Positions 1 through 10,078 of a DNA stretch of 64,000 bases are shown one piece after another. The notes under the pieces were generated by a model that saw nothing but the letters and a program-made list of their open reading frames with translations, did not search any database and was not told the origin of the DNA. A program made the translations under genes and the position numbers. Every line of letters begins with the position of its first letter. Positions within the stretch are counted from its first letter, which is position 1. The stretch is from Ensifer adhaerens (GTDB lineage: Bacteria > Pseudomonadota > Alphaproteobacteria > Rhizobiales > Rhizobiaceae). The DNA lies in the NCBI RefSeq assembly GCF_013283195.1, contig NZ_JABEKT010000001.1, forward strand, positions 3,235,473-3,299,472, given 5' to 3'.

Positions 1-397
1 CGAAGGCAGCCGGCCAGACATGGTCCGGCGCCAGGCGGTAATCGACACTGACGAGTTCGGCGTGAGCGAAATCGGCAAGTTCGGCGCAGATGGCATCATG
101 GCTGTCGAGCGAGCCGACGACGAAGCCCCCGCCGTGAATGTAGTAGATCCGGGTGTCGGTAGAGACCGTCGCCGGCCGGTAGCGCCGGATCGGGATGCGG
201 TCCTCGACAAGCGCATCCTCGCGCGTCAGGCCTTCGGGCGATGGCGCGTCGAACTCGGCGCAGAGCGCATCGTACCACTTGCGCTGCTGTTCGATCGACG
301 CATCCACCGCATCGGCGGGATAGAAGGCTTCGCAGCGGCGATGGAAGGCGAGGATGCCCTCTTCCGTCGGCATCGGTTTCAATACGCCCTGATCCAA
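1..397 (-). CDS. Alpha/beta hydrolase (HSL-type acetyl esterase family), 3'-truncated by window edge
   Basis: The reverse strand encodes an N-terminal fragment of about 132 residues that runs off the window. It contains the HGGGFVVGSLDSHD oxyanion-hole motif followed by VDYRLAPDH, the signature of hormone-sensitive-lipase-type carboxylesterases. The GxSxG nucleophile, acid and histidine would lie beyond base 1. I chose a TTG start because a GGGAGG ribosome-binding site sits six bases upstream; an ATG eight codons in is the alternative. The gene is divergent from the LysR gene at 558. Substrate unknown. Confidence 0.8.
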   Translation of the reverse strand, partial: MDQGVLKPMPTEEGILAFHRRCEAFYPADAVDASIEQQRKWYDALCAEFDAPSPEGLTREDALVEDRIPIRRYRPATVSTDTRIYYIHGGGFVVGSLDSHDAICAELADFAHAELVSVDYRLAPDHVWPAAF

Positions 398-557
398 AGT
401 CCGCCTCCCTGATCTTACCGGCGCAAGTCTAGCATCGGCCGGCCCGCCTTCTGTCCGGAAACCGACATCATCCGGAAAATCCCGCCGCAGTTGCATTGTC
501 GGGGACGATCTCGTGGCCGCGCTTGCAACCGCGCCTTCACAGCGATTAACTGCGCGG

Positions 558-1466
558 ATGGCCTTCACCTTCAGACAGTTGCAGTATTTTGTCGCCGTCG
601 CCGAGCAAGGCTCGATCACCCGCGCGGCCCAGAACCTGTCGATCTCGCAATCCTCGATCACCGAGGCGATCAAGGAGCTTGAAGGCGACCTCGGCGTCGA
701 ACTGTTCGACCGACATCCACGCGGCCTCTCGATCACCCACAATGGCCACCAGTTTCTGCGGCACGCGACAAAAATCCTGTCCAATGTCTCCGACGCAAGG
801 CGCAGCTTTTCCGACAGCCGCGAGGAGACGGGCGGCAAGCTCAATCTCGGCGTCACATCGCTGGTGGCCGGCTACGTGCTGTCGGACCTGCTCGCGCGCT
901 ATCGCCGCGCCTGCCCCGGCGTCGATGTCAGTGCCATCGAGGACAACGGCTCCTATCTCGAACATCTCTTGATCGGCGGTGAACTCGACGTCGCCGTCAT
1001 GGTCATCTCCAACCTGCGCGACCGAATGGCGCTGCAGGCCGAGATCCTGGAAACCTCGCCCTACCGCCTCTGGCTGCCGATCGGCCATCCGCTGGTTAGC
1101 GCCGACATCATCTCGATCAGCGATATTGCCAAGGAGCCGCTGATCATGCTGACGGTCGACGAAATCGAGGAGAACACCGGCAAGCTCTTGTCGGCGCTCG
1201 GCGCGCGGCCGCATGTCGCCTTCCGCACCCGATCGGTGGAGGCCGTGCGCAGCCTGGTGGCGACAGGCGCGGGCATCGCCCTTCTGCCCGACCTCGTCTA
1301 CCGCCCATGGTCTCTTGAAGGCGACCGCATCGAGAGCCGCGACGTCTCGGGCGCCCTTCCCGTCGTCCAGGTCGGCATGGTCTGGCGCAAGGGCTCCAGC
1401 CTGCCGCAATCGGCACGCGATTTCGTCGGTATCGCCGAAGCTCTGCGCAGCGCCCGTCCACGCTAA
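558..1466 (+). CDS. LysR-family transcriptional regulator
   Basis: A 302-residue protein with an N-terminal winged helix-turn-helix (FTFRQLQYFVAVAEQGSITRAAQNLSISQSSIT, residues about 3-37) and a C-terminal periplasmic-binding-like effector domain, the normal LTTR layout and length. I start at the ATG at 558, which places the helix directly at the N terminus. An in-frame GTG at 513 would add 15 residues without a better ribosome-binding site. It lies upstream of and co-oriented with the polyamine operon, whose promoter region holds an ATC-N9-GAT LTTR box. It is likely that operon's regulator, but this is inferred from position. Confidence 0.9.
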   Translation: MAFTFRQLQYFVAVAEQGSITRAAQNLSISQSSITEAIKELEGDLGVELFDRHPRGLSITHNGHQFLRHATKILSNVSDARRSFSDSREETGGKLNLGVTSLVAGYVLSDLLARYRRACPGVDVSAIEDNGSYLEHLLIGGELDVAVMVISNLRDRMALQAEILETSPYRLWLPIGHPLVSADIISISDIAKEPLIMLTVDEIEENTGKLLSALGARPHVAFRTRSVEAVRSLVATGAGIALLPDLVYRPWSLEGDRIESRDVSGALPVVQVGMVWRKGSSLPQSARDFVGIAEALRSARPR

Positions 1467-1552
1467 AAATCCGAAACAGGTCAAAAATACACAGAAAACC
1501 ATGAGGATGCGTCACCACGGATGAGTGCGCTCCTGTTCACTCACGTTGATAT

Positions 1553-1567
1553 ATCGGAAAAACCGAT
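1553..1567. promoter_or_regulatory. Candidate LysR operator (ATC-N9-GAT)
   Basis: ATCGGAAAAACCGAT is a perfect dyad inside TATCGG-AAAAA-CCGATA (1552-1568), about 100 bases before the start of the binding-protein gene. ATC-N9-GAT is a known form of the LTTR T-N11-A box. It is the only strong dyad I see in the 1467-1669 gap. Confidence 0.55.
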
Positions 1568-1669
1568 AGCGGCATTCTGATTAATGAATTTGCGAATGCG
1601 GAGAAATCAAGGCACGCTTCAACCTGGGAACGAAGCCGTAAAATGCGGCTCAAAACTGGGAGAATTCAG

Positions 1670-2830
1670 ATGAAGCAGATCCTGAAATCCTGCACTGCGC
1701 TGACGCTGTCGCTCGGCCTCGTGGCGCCTGCCTTGGCGCAGGAACCGCTGAAGGAACTGGGCAAGGGCGAAGGCGAACTGTCGATCGTTGCATGGGCCGG
1801 CTATATCGAGCGCGGCGAGACCGACAAGAACTACGACTGGGTCACCGATTTCGAAAAGCAGACCGGCTGCAAGGTCTCGGTCAAGACGGCCGCCACCTCG
1901 GACGAAATGGTCGCGCTGATGAACGAGGGCGGCTTCGACCTCGTCACCGCCTCGGGCGACGCCTCGATGCGCCTCGTCGCCGGCAAGCGCGTCCAGCCTG
2001 TTAACACCGATCTCATCCCCAGCTGGAAGACCATCGACGAGCGCATGCAGAGCGCGCCTTGGCACACGGTCAACGGCGTTCACTACGGCACCCCCTATGT
2101 CTGGGGTCCGAACGTGTTGATGTACAACAAGGACGCCTTCAAGGGCGAAGCGCCGAAGAGCTGGAACGTCGTCTTCGAGGAAATGACCCTGCCTGACGGC
2201 AAGTCCAACAAGGGCCGCGTCCAGGCCTATGACGGCCCGATCCACGTGGCGGATGCCGCCAACTACCTGATGAAGCACAAGCCGGAACTCGGCATCAAGG
2301 ATCCCTACGAACTGAACGAAGACCAGTACAAGGCAGCGCTCGAGCTGCTGCGCACCCAGCGCACGCTCGTGGGTCGCTACTGGCACGACGCGATGATCCA
2401 GATCGACGATTTCAAGAACGAAGGCGTCGTCGCCTCCGGCTCCTGGCCATTCCAGGTCAACCTGATGGAAGCCGAAAAGCTGCCGATCGCCTCGACCATT
2501 CCGGAAGAAGGCGTGACCGGATGGGCCGACACCACCATGCTGCACGCCGAAAGCGCCCATCCGAACTGCGCCTATATGTGGATGGAACATTCGCTTTCGC
2601 CCAAGGTCCAGGGTGACGTCTCCGCCTGGTTCGGCGCCAACCCTTCAGTCGGCGCGGCCTGCAAGGGCAACGAGCTTCTGACCGACGCCGGCTGCAAGAC
2701 CAACGGCTACGAGGACTTCGAGAAGGTCAAGTTCTGGAAGACGCCGGTGACGAAGTGCGCAAGCCAGGGCGAATGCGTGCCCTACCACCGTTGGGTCTCT
2801 GACTACATCGGCGTCATCGGCGGCCGCTGA
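1670..2830 (+). CDS. ydcS: Periplasmic polyamine-binding protein of ABC transporter (YdcS-like)
   Basis: A 386-residue solute-binding protein with a Sec signal peptide (MKQILKSCTALTLSLG...APALAQ, cleavage near residue 24). Long stretches match what I know of E. coli YdcS, for example AGYIERGETDK, TAATSDEMV, VTASGDASMRL, PDGKSNKGRVQAYDGPI and KVQGDVSAWFG. The family is related to PotD and binds spermidine or putrescine. The ATG at 1670 is preferred over 1643 because GGGAG lies just upstream. It is the first gene of a five-gene operon that ends in an aminobutyraldehyde dehydrogenase, which supports putrescine as the substrate class. Confidence 0.92.
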   Translation: MKQILKSCTALTLSLGLVAPALAQEPLKELGKGEGELSIVAWAGYIERGETDKNYDWVTDFEKQTGCKVSVKTAATSDEMVALMNEGGFDLVTASGDASMRLVAGKRVQPVNTDLIPSWKTIDERMQSAPWHTVNGVHYGTPYVWGPNVLMYNKDAFKGEAPKSWNVVFEEMTLPDGKSNKGRVQAYDGPIHVADAANYLMKHKPELGIKDPYELNEDQYKAALELLRTQRTLVGRYWHDAMIQIDDFKNEGVVASGSWPFQVNLMEAEKLPIASTIPEEGVTGWADTTMLHAESAHPNCAYMWMEHSLSPKVQGDVSAWFGANPSVGAACKGNELLTDAGCKTNGYEDFEKVKFWKTPVTKCASQGECVPYHRWVSDYIGVIGGR

Positions 2831-2853
2831 GCCTCAGCCGCATCGCAAGCATT

Positions 2854-2999
2854 AGCCCCTCACCCTGACCCTCTCCCCGCTCGCGGGGAGAGGGAACGCC
2901 CCCGGCAAACCCGCCGGATGAGCTTTGGGCGAGACGCCGACCGCACATCCCCTTCTCCCCGCGAGCGGGGAGAAGGTCGCGGCAGCGGGATGAGGGGCT
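2854..2999. repeat. RIME-type intergenic mosaic element
   Basis: It begins AGCCCCTCACCCTGACCCTC and ends GGGATGAGGGGCT. Two internal hairpins are visible, CTCCCCGCtcGCGGGGAG and CTCCCCGCgaGCGGGGAG. This is the layout of Rhizobium-specific intergenic mosaic elements. It separates the binding-protein gene from the ATPase gene within one operon and could form mRNA stem-loops that alter stoichiometry. A related element lies at 13281-13460. Confidence 0.8.
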
Positions 3000-3018
3000 G
3001 GAATCCTGGAGCAATTTG

Positions 3019-4017
3019 ATGTCCACCGCCGTTCTTTTCGACAATGTTTCCCGCCACTTCGGCGCTGTGCGCGCCGTCGATGGCGTGAACCTCGAGATCG
3101 CCGAGGGCGAATTCTTCGCCATGCTCGGCCCCTCGGGCTCGGGCAAGACCACGTGTCTCCGCCTGATGGCCGGCTTCGAGCAGCCGACCGGCGGCCATAT
3201 CGAAATCTTCGGCGAGACGGCCGAGGGCGTGCCGCCCTATCGCCGTAGCGTCAACACCGTCTTCCAGGACTATGCGCTGTTCCCGCATCTCTCGATCCTC
3301 GACAACGTCGCCTATGGGCTGATGGTCAAGGGCGTCGGCCGTGAAGAGCGTCGCAAGGCAGCCGAAGACGCGCTCGCCATGGTCAAGCTGCCGAACTATG
3401 GCAGCCGCCGCCCCGGCCAGCTTTCCGGCGGCCAGCGCCAGCGCGTGGCGCTCGCCCGCGCCCTCGTCAACAAACCGAAGGTACTGCTCCTCGACGAGCC
3501 GCTCGGCGCGCTCGACCTCAAGCTGCGCGAGCAGATGCAGGAAGAGTTGAAGACCCTGCAGAAATCGCTCGGCATCACCTTCGTGTTCGTCACTCACGAC
3601 CAGGGTGAAGCGCTGTCGATGGCCGACCGCATTGCCGTCTTCAACGATGGCCGCATCCAGCAGCTCGGTAGCCCGGAAGAAGTCTACAAGCAGCCGAAGA
3701 CCCGGTTCGTTGCCGATTTCGTCGGCTCGTCGAACGTGCTGCCGGCAAAGCTCTGCCAGAAGCTTGGCGTCAGATCCGCCTATGCCAGCCTTCGCCCCGA
3801 GGCGATCGCGCTGTCGGCCCCGGGCGAAGGCGCACTCAGCCTCAACGGTACCGTCTCCGCCCATAGTTTCCTTGGCGCAGTCAACCGCGTCGTCGTCGAT
3901 GTCGATGGCGCGCGCATCGCGGTCGCAAGCCCGGCCGCACTTGCCGTGCCCAAGGTCGGCAGCCCCGTCACCATCAGCTTTGCGGCGCATGAGTTGCACC
4001 CGATGGAGGACGCATGA
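3019..4017 (+). CDS. ydcT: ABC transporter ATP-binding protein, polyamine type (YdcT/PotA-like)
   Basis: A 332-residue ATPase. Walker A is GPSGSGKT (residues about 36-43), the signature motif LSGGQRQR, Walker [12 protein letters not shown], and the H-loop FVTHDQ. A C-terminal TOBE-like region (about 240-330) is typical of PotA/CUT1 ATPases. The start is the ATG at 3019; the TTG at 3016 is less likely. The stop overlaps the start of the first permease gene (ATGA), indicating translational coupling. It powers import by the two following permeases. Confidence 0.93.
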   Translation: MSTAVLFDNVSRHFGAVRAVDGVNLEIAEGEFFAMLGPSGSGKTTCLRLMAGFEQPTGGHIEIFGETAEGVPPYRRSVNTVFQDYALFPHLSILDNVAYGLMVKGVGREERRKAAEDALAMVKLPNYGSRRPGQLSGGQRQRVALARALVNKPKVLLLDEPLGALDLKLREQMQEELKTLQKSLGITFVFVTHDQGEALSMADRIAVFNDGRIQQLGSPEEVYKQPKTRFVADFVGSSNVLPAKLCQKLGVRSAYASLRPEAIALSAPGEGALSLNGTVSAHSFLGAVNRVVVDVDGARIAVASPAALAVPKVGSPVTISFAAHELHPMEDA

Positions 4018-4964
4018 CCGCCGTCACTGAAAATATCGTCCTGCCGGACCGCCGCGGCCCAGCGGGCCGGCTGTCGGACTTCTTCTGGAAGCATCCGCAC
4101 GTATTGCTCACCGTCCTGCTGGCGCCGCCGCTTCTGTGGCTCGGCGTCGTCTATGTCGGCTCGCTCTTTGCCCTGCTGCTGCAGAGCTTCTTCTCGATCG
4201 ACGACTTTTCCGGCCTGATCAATTACGAGTTCACCTTCGCCACCTACCGCCAGCTGCTCAGCGAAACCAACCTCGATATCATCCTGCGCACCGTGTCGAT
4301 GGCGGCCATCGTCACCATCGCCTCCGCGCTCATCGCCTTCCCGATCGCCTACTACGCCGCGCGCTACGCGCAAGGCAAATGGAAGGTGCTGTTCTATCTC
4401 GGCGTCATGCTGCCGCTCTGGTCGAGCTACCTCGTCAAGATCTATGCGTGGAAGCTCATTCTCGCCAAGGAAGGCATCGTCACCTGGTTCCTGGGAAAGC
4501 TGCATCTGCAGTGGCTGCTCGACGCCTGGCTCTCGCTTCCCGTCGTCGGCGGCAACTCGCTCTCCGTCAGCTACACCGGCACTTTCATCGTCTTCGTCTA
4601 TGTCTGGCTGCCGTTCATGATCCTGCCGATCCAGGCAGCGCTGGAACGCGTGCCCGGCAACCTGATCGAGGCTTCGTCCGATCTCGGCGGCACGCCGGCA
4701 CAAACCTTCCGCCACGTGCTTTTCCCCCTGGCGCTTCCCGGCATCGTCGCCGGTTCGATCTTCACCTTTTCGCTGACGCTCGGCGATTACATCATTCCGC
4801 AGATCATCGGCTCGTCCCGGCTGTTCATCGGCCAGGCGGTCTATGCCCAGCAGGGCACGGCCGGCAACATTCCGCTTGCCGCCGCCTTCACCGTCGTGCC
4901 GATCGTCATCATGGGCGCCTATCTCTTCGTCGCCAAACGCATGGGGGCCTTCGATGCGCTCTGA
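4014..4964 (+). CDS. ydcU: ABC transporter permease, polyamine type (YdcU/PotB-like)
   Basis: A 316-residue inner-membrane permease with about six hydrophobic helices. The first is [26 protein letters not shown]. The EAA loop is [26 protein letters not shown] (residues about 221-246). It overlaps the preceding ATPase gene by four bases and the next permease gene by eleven, so the three are probably translationally coupled. It pairs with the next gene to form the transmembrane channel. Confidence 0.92.
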   Translation: MTAVTENIVLPDRRGPAGRLSDFFWKHPHVLLTVLLAPPLLWLGVVYVGSLFALLLQSFFSIDDFSGLINYEFTFATYRQLLSETNLDIILRTVSMAAIVTIASALIAFPIAYYAARYAQGKWKVLFYLGVMLPLWSSYLVKIYAWKLILAKEGIVTWFLGKLHLQWLLDAWLSLPVVGGNSLSVSYTGTFIVFVYVWLPFMILPIQAALERVPGNLIEASSDLGGTPAQTFRHVLFPLALPGIVAGSIFTFSLTLGDYIIPQIIGSSRLFIGQAVYAQQGTAGNIPLAAAFTVVPIVIMGAYLFVAKRMGAFDAL

Positions 4965-5766
4965 ACGCAACCGCTCCCCTCTCGGCCTCAAGATCGCCGC
5001 TGCCGCCGGCCTTGCTTTCATGCATGTGCCGATCCTGCTGATCTTCCTCTACGCCTTCACCACGGAGGAAAAGAGCTACCAGTTCCCGCCGCCGGGCCTG
5101 ACGACGCAATGGTTCGCGGTTGCCTGGAACCGGCCGGATGTCTGGGCGGCGCTGACGCTGTCGGTCAAGGTCGCCTCGATCGCGACCGCCGTCGCCCTGG
5201 TGCTCGGCACGCTCTGTGCCGCCGCCGTCAGCCAGACGCGCTTCTTCGGCCGCGAGACGATCTCGCTCCTGGTCATCCTGCCGATCGCGCTGCCCGGCAT
5301 CATCACTGGCATCGCGCTCCGCTCGGCCTTTTCCATGGCGGAGATCCCGTTTTCGTTCTGGACGATCGTGCTCGGCCACGCGACCTTCTGCATCGTCGTC
5401 GTCTACAACAATGCGGTCGCCCGCTTCCGCCGCATCTCCGGCTCGCTGATCGAGGCGTCTATGGATCTCGGCGCCGACGGTTTCCAGACCTTCCGCTACA
5501 TCATCCTGCCGAACATTGGCACGGCACTTCTCGCCGGCGGCATGCTCGCCTTCGCGCTGTCCTTCGACGAGGTGATCGTCACCACCTTTACCGCCGGCCA
5601 ACAGTCGACGCTGCCGATCTGGATGCTCGAAGAGCTCATCCGCCCGCGCCAGCGACCGGTGACCAACGTGGTCGCCATGATCGTGGTGCTGGTCACCTTC
5701 CTGCCGATCCTCGGCGCCTACTACCTGACCCGCGACGGCGACCAGATCGCCGGCGCCGGCAAATGA
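4954..5766 (+). CDS. ydcV: ABC transporter permease, polyamine type (YdcV/PotC-like)
   Basis: A 270-residue permease with six predicted helices and the EAA loop [24 protein letters not shown] start at the ATG at 4954 ([11 protein letters not shown]), within the end of the previous gene. An upstream in-frame ATG at 4843 would add a non-membrane tail that only shadows the first permease. It is the second channel subunit of the ydcSTUV transporter. Confidence 0.92.
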   Translation: MRSERNRSPLGLKIAAAAGLAFMHVPILLIFLYAFTTEEKSYQFPPPGLTTQWFAVAWNRPDVWAALTLSVKVASIATAVALVLGTLCAAAVSQTRFFGRETISLLVILPIALPGIITGIALRSAFSMAEIPFSFWTIVLGHATFCIVVVYNNAVARFRRISGSLIEASMDLGADGFQTFRYIILPNIGTALLAGGMLAFALSFDEVIVTTFTAGQQSTLPIWMLEELIRPRQRPVTNVVAMIVVLVTFLPILGAYYLTRDGDQIAGAGK

Positions 5767-5791
5767 ACAAGACTTTCAAGGGAGAACAGAC

Positions 5792-7219
5792 ATGGACACC
5801 CAGCTTTTGATCGGATCGCGTTTCGAGGCCGGCACCGAAGCCGAGGAGCTTATCCTCAACCCGCGCACCGGCGCGAAGATCATCGATCTCGCCGAAGCCT
5901 CGCACATGCAGGTCGAGGCGGCCGTCGACGCGGCGGAACGCGCCTTCATTTCCTGGTCGATGACGACGCCGGGCGAACGCTCCGGCTACCTCTTGAAGAT
6001 CGCCGACGCGATCGAAAGGAACGCCGACGATTTCGCGGCGCTCGAAGCGCTGAACTGCGGCAAGCCGATCAATGCGGTAAGGAATGACGAACTGCCTGCG
6101 ATCGTCGACTGCTGGCGCTTCTTTGCCGGCGCCATCCGCAACCTGCATGCGCCGACGGCAGGCGAATACCTCCCGGGGCACACGTCCATGGTCCGCCGCG
6201 ATCCGGTCGGCATCGTCGGCTCGATCGCGCCCTGGAACTATCCGCTGATGATGATGGCCTGGAAACTGGCGCCGGCGATTGCCGGTGGCAACACCGTCGT
6301 CTTCAAGCCGTCGGAACAGACGCCGCTGACGGCGCTGAAACTCGCCCGCCTTCTCGCCGACATCCTGCCGGAAGGCGTGGTCAACGTCGTCACCGGCCGT
6401 GGCGAAACCGTCGGCAATGCGCTCATCAACCACCCGAAGATCGCCATGGTCTCGATCACCGGCGACATCGCCACCGGCAAGAAGGTGCTGACGGCCGCCG
6501 CCAAGACAGTGAAGCGCACCCATCTGGAACTCGGCGGCAAGGCGCCCGTCATCGTCTATGACGACGCCGACCTCGAAGCGGTCGTGGGCGGCATCCGCAC
6601 CTTCGGCTACTACAATGCCGGCCAGGATTGCACCGCCGCCTGCCGCATCTATGCCGAGGCCGGCATCTACGAAAAGCTCGTCGCCGACCTCAGCTCGGCC
6701 GTCTCCACTATCCGCTACAATCTTGCCGACGACACCGAAAACGAGATCGGCCCGCTGATCTCGCGCCGCCAGCGCGACCGGGTCGCGAGCTTCGTCGAGC
6801 GTGCCGCCGACCAAAAGCACATCGAAATCACCACCGGCGGTGCGCCCGGCAGCGCCGATGGCTTCTTCTTCCAGCCGACGGTGATCGCCGGTGCAACCCA
6901 GGAGGACGAGATCGTCCGGCGTGAGGTGTTCGGCCCGGTTGTCTCCGTCACCCGCTTCACCGGCAAGGACGATGCCGTCGCCTGGGCCAATGACAGCGAT
7001 TACGGCCTTGCCTCCTCTGTCTGGACCAAGGACATCTCCAAGGCGATGAACGCCGCATCGCGCCTGCAATATGGCTGCACCTGGATCAACACCCACTTCA
7101 TGCTGACCAACGAGATGCCGCATGGCGGCGTCAAGCAGTCTGGCTACGGCAAGGACATGTCCGTCTATGCGCTGGAGGACTACACTGCGGTGCGCCACAT
7201 CATGATCAACCACGGCTAG
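5792..7219 (+). CDS. patD: Gamma-aminobutyraldehyde dehydrogenase (PatD-like)
   Basis: A 475-residue NAD-dependent aldehyde dehydrogenase. Visible motifs are the cofactor-binding [30 protein letters not shown], the catalytic Glu in ELGGKAP and the catalytic Cys in [15 protein letters not shown]. The last motif is nearly identical to that of E. coli PatD (YdcW), which oxidises 4-aminobutanal from putrescine to GABA. GGGAG lies just upstream of the start. As the last gene of the polyamine transporter operon it couples import to catabolism, the same gene order as E. coli ydcSTUV-patD. Confidence 0.92.
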   Translation: MDTQLLIGSRFEAGTEAEELILNPRTGAKIIDLAEASHMQVEAAVDAAERAFISWSMTTPGERSGYLLKIADAIERNADDFAALEALNCGKPINAVRNDELPAIVDCWRFFAGAIRNLHAPTAGEYLPGHTSMVRRDPVGIVGSIAPWNYPLMMMAWKLAPAIAGGNTVVFKPSEQTPLTALKLARLLADILPEGVVNVVTGRGETVGNALINHPKIAMVSITGDIATGKKVLTAAAKTVKRTHLELGGKAPVIVYDDADLEAVVGGIRTFGYYNAGQDCTAACRIYAEAGIYEKLVADLSSAVSTIRYNLADDTENEIGPLISRRQRDRVASFVERAADQKHIEITTGGAPGSADGFFFQPTVIAGATQEDEIVRREVFGPVVSVTRFTGKDDAVAWANDSDYGLASSVWTKDISKAMNAASRLQYGCTWINTHFMLTNEMPHGGVKQSGYGKDMSVYALEDYTAVRHIMINHG

Positions 7220-7294
7220 GAGTTAAGGGCGTGGCGCGGCCTTCGCTCAGGCAGCGCCCGCCCCCTCAGGCCACCACAAACGGGAGGAAATACC

Positions 7295-7786
7295 ATGTAC
7301 CGCCGCCAACTGCTTGTTGCTGCAGGTGCTCTGGGTCTGAGCGCCGTTCTGCAGGTGCCCTCAGGCTTTGCCGCCGATGCGGCGCCTGATGTCGTCAAAG
7401 CCTATGTCGCAGCGTGGAACGCCCATGATGCGAGCAAGGCCGCATCCTACTTCGCCGATGACGTCACCTATTACGACGCATCCGTCGGCAAGCCGGTCAA
7501 CGGGAAGGACGCCGCCAAGACCGGCGTCATCGACAACTTTCTCAATGCAGCTCCGGATGCCGTCTGGGCCATGAAGGGTGATCCTATCGCCGCCGGCGAC
7601 AAGGTCTCCTTCGAATGGGAGTTCTCCGGCACCAATTCGGGCGCCTGGGCCGATGGCACGGCCGCAACCGGCAAGGCCTTCAAGTTCACCGGCGCCTCGG
7701 TGTTCACGGTCAAGGACGGCAAGATCGCCGCACAGAACGACTATTACGATGCGCTCGGCTTCTACAAACAGCTCGGCCTGCTGTAA
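7295..7786 (+). CDS. Secreted SnoaL/NTF2-like protein
   Basis: A 163-residue protein with a signal peptide carrying an Arg pair (MYRRQLLVAAGALGLSAVL...SGFAADA; Sec or weak Tat). The rest fits the SnoaL/ketosteroid-isomerase-like fold: VVKAYVAAWNAHDASKAASYFADDVTYYD at the N terminus and FTVKDGKIAAQNDYYDALGFYKQLGLL at the C terminus. A strong GGGAGGA site precedes the ATG. It follows patD by 75 bases and may be at the operon's end. The exact reaction is unknown; the fold covers esters, cyclases and non-enzymatic binders. Confidence 0.8.
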   Translation: MYRRQLLVAAGALGLSAVLQVPSGFAADAAPDVVKAYVAAWNAHDASKAASYFADDVTYYDASVGKPVNGKDAAKTGVIDNFLNAAPDAVWAMKGDPIAAGDKVSFEWEFSGTNSGAWADGTAATGKAFKFTGASVFTVKDGKIAAQNDYYDALGFYKQLGLL

Positions 7787-8016
7787 CCGAGAACAAAACC
7801 GGCCACTGGCAAACCGCGAGTGAAGGCTTGCGGTTCTTCCCGAGCATCGAAACATGGTCGCAAATCATAAAATGACTTGCGCCTGAAGAAATCATGAGTA
7901 ACACGATCACCTTATGAGTTTCTGACCGTTGCTCAGAAGGTGTATCGCATGCTTGCAACAAGGTTCGCTGCTTCAGCCGGGCGCCCGGTTGTGTCTCGCT
8001 CGCGTAAGGTGATGCG

Positions 8017-8772
8017 ATGACGGCTGCCGCGTCCGAAGCGATCATGGAGACGGGCGGCACCAAGGTGCTCTCGTCCGCCTTTTCCGGGCCACATGCCTGG
8101 TGCAACGAGAAGATGATGCTGTCGGGCGATCTTTCCGACGGCATCGCGCTGCCGGAGTTCTTCGCCTCCGGCGCCTTTGACCGCGCGCTCGACACCTACG
8201 CCGAGAAGTCAGGGGGAACAGACCGCCGCGCGGTCGCCTCCATGTGGTCGCTCTACTATTTCTCGGCGCTGACCATCCCCTACCTCGTCGCCCGCGTGCT
8301 CGATCATCAGGTGCTGCCGGTCGCCTTCAACCGCATGAAGGTGGCGCTGGCAGACGATGGCCTGCCGCGCGCCTTTGGCGTTGACGATGCCGGCGACTGG
8401 CAGGCGGGTGATGACGACGACGTCTTTGCCACCCTGGCGCCGCTGATGGGCGAGCACCTGCGCGAGGTCGTCGGCTATCTCAAGTCGAGCGGCGGCATCG
8501 CCCCGAAACTCGCCTGGAACAACGCGCTCGTATACATCGACTATGCCCTGCGCGCTGCCGGCGTCGAGCCGCTTCATGCCCAGGCTGAAGCCTTGATTGG
8601 CAGCAAATCCCTGCCCGACGGCTCTCCCAATCCCTTCTTCGATTGCCTGCGCCACGAGGAAGAGGACGGCGCGCGCGTGTGCCGACGCAAGATCTGCTGC
8701 CTGCGTTACCTGCTTCCGGGCGTGCGCAGCTGCGGCAGCCTCTGCGCCCTCCCCAGCCAACGGAATCAATAG
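8017..8772 (+). CDS. fhuF: Siderophore-iron reductase FhuF
   Basis: A 251-residue cytoplasmic protein resembling FhuF, which reduces ferric hydroxamate siderophores to release iron. The C-terminal 2Fe-2S motif is RRKICCLRYLLPGVRSCGSLC, that is CC-x10-C-x3-C. The classical FhuF spacing is CC-x10-C-x2-C, so the last spacer is one residue longer. AAGGTGAT precedes the ATG. The stop is one base from the start of a siderophore-type binding protein gene, so the two form an iron-acquisition unit. The 230 bases before it contain no gene. Confidence 0.87.
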   Translation: MTAAASEAIMETGGTKVLSSAFSGPHAWCNEKMMLSGDLSDGIALPEFFASGAFDRALDTYAEKSGGTDRRAVASMWSLYYFSALTIPYLVARVLDHQVLPVAFNRMKVALADDGLPRAFGVDDAGDWQAGDDDDVFATLAPLMGEHLREVVGYLKSSGGIAPKLAWNNALVYIDYALRAAGVEPLHAQAEALIGSKSLPDGSPNPFFDCLRHEEEDGARVCRRKICCLRYLLPGVRSCGSLCALPSQRNQ

Positions 8773-8773
8773 T

Positions 8774-9919
8774 TTGCTTCATCTCGCTTTGCGGTCCGCG
8801 GTCCGGATTATACTGGCCCTCCTCGTCACCATCCCGCTTTTCGCCATGGCCGCACGGGCCGAAGGCAAATGGCCGATGACAGTGAAGGACGCAGCCGGGC
8901 GCGAGGTGACGATCTCAGCGCCGCCAAAGGCGATCCTGCTCGGTAGCGGCTTTAACCTCGTCGCCCTGTCGCTCATCCACCCAGATCCCGTCAGCCTGCT
9001 CGCCGGCTGGTCCGGCGACATGAAGGGTGCCAATCCCGAGATCTACGAGAGCTTCCGCCAGAAATTCCCGGCGATATCAGACGTGCCACTGATCGATGAC
9101 GGCACGATTCCGGGCCTGTCTTACGAAACAGTGCTGACGCTGAAGGCTGACCTCGCAATCCTCGCCAACTGGCAGGCCGACAACGAGCCGGGCCAGCGCG
9201 CCATCGACTATCTCACCAGCACCGGCGTGCCTGTCATCGTCGTCGATTTCAACAGCGATCCGCTCAAGACCACGCCCGACATGATGCGGCTTCTCGGCCG
9301 GATCCTGGAGCGCGACGAGCAGGCGGAAGCTTTCGCCCGCTTTTACGAAGACAAGCTGGCGCTCATCCGCTCCAGAGTCGCCGCCAAGCCCGAGCCGCGA
9401 CCGAGCGTGCTGATGGATGCCTTCCCGAAGCCCGACCAGTGCTGCTGGGCCTATGGCGTCGGCGGCCTCGGCGAGTTCCTGACGATCGCCGGCGGCCGCA
9501 ACATCGCCGAAGGCGCGCTGCCGCGCCCGGGCGGCACAGTGAGCGCCGAAGCCGTCATCGCCGCAAATCCGGACGTCTACATTGCCACTTCGTCTCCCGG
9601 TGGAACCTACAGCAGCTTCTCGATCGGCCCCGGCGTTGCCAGGGATGAGGCCGAACAGACGCTGGCCGCTGCGGTCAAGGCGCCGGTCCTTACCGGTATC
9701 GCAGCGGTCGAGAGCGGCCGCGTCCATGGCATCTGGAACTTCTTCAACGCCATCCCGCTCAACATCGTCGCTGCCGAAGCCTTCGCCCATTGGTTGCGCC
9801 CCGACATCTTTGCCGATCTCGACCCGGAAAAGAGCCTCGCTGAGATCAACGAACGCTTTGCCGCCGTGCCCTTCGAAGGCACCTATACCGTCAGCCTGGG
9901 CGCCGATACGCCGCGTTAG
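8774..9919 (+). CDS. Siderophore/iron ABC transporter substrate-binding protein
   Basis: A 381-residue protein of the FecB/BtuF-type (TroA-like) binding fold: KDAAGREVTISAPPKAILLGSG near the N terminus and repeated Rossmann-like lobes. I use the TTG at 8774, immediately after the fhuF stop, because it begins a good signal peptide (LALRSAVRIILALLVTIPLFAMAARA). The long in-frame extension to 8597 only overlaps fhuF in another frame. No permease or ATPase gene lies nearby, so it must rely on transporter parts encoded elsewhere. Confidence 0.83.
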   Translation: MLHLALRSAVRIILALLVTIPLFAMAARAEGKWPMTVKDAAGREVTISAPPKAILLGSGFNLVALSLIHPDPVSLLAGWSGDMKGANPEIYESFRQKFPAISDVPLIDDGTIPGLSYETVLTLKADLAILANWQADNEPGQRAIDYLTSTGVPVIVVDFNSDPLKTTPDMMRLLGRILERDEQAEAFARFYEDKLALIRSRVAAKPEPRPSVLMDAFPKPDQCCWAYGVGGLGEFLTIAGGRNIAEGALPRPGGTVSAEAVIAANPDVYIATSSPGGTYSSFSIGPGVARDEAEQTLAAAVKAPVLTGIAAVESGRVHGIWNFFNAIPLNIVAAEAFAHWLRPDIFADLDPEKSLAEINERFAAVPFEGTYTVSLGADTPR

Positions 9920-10078
9920 AGACCCCGCGAAACCCAACACAATTGCAATGGCAGCAAGGGGTTGGCGAAAAGACGTGCGATCCAGACCAGGAAATGCCGA
10001 AGGCGTGACCTTCGAGCGCGCCCGGCGATGTTGCCACCCGCTCCGCACCCTATATAAGGGTTGATAAGGAGGAGCTTC

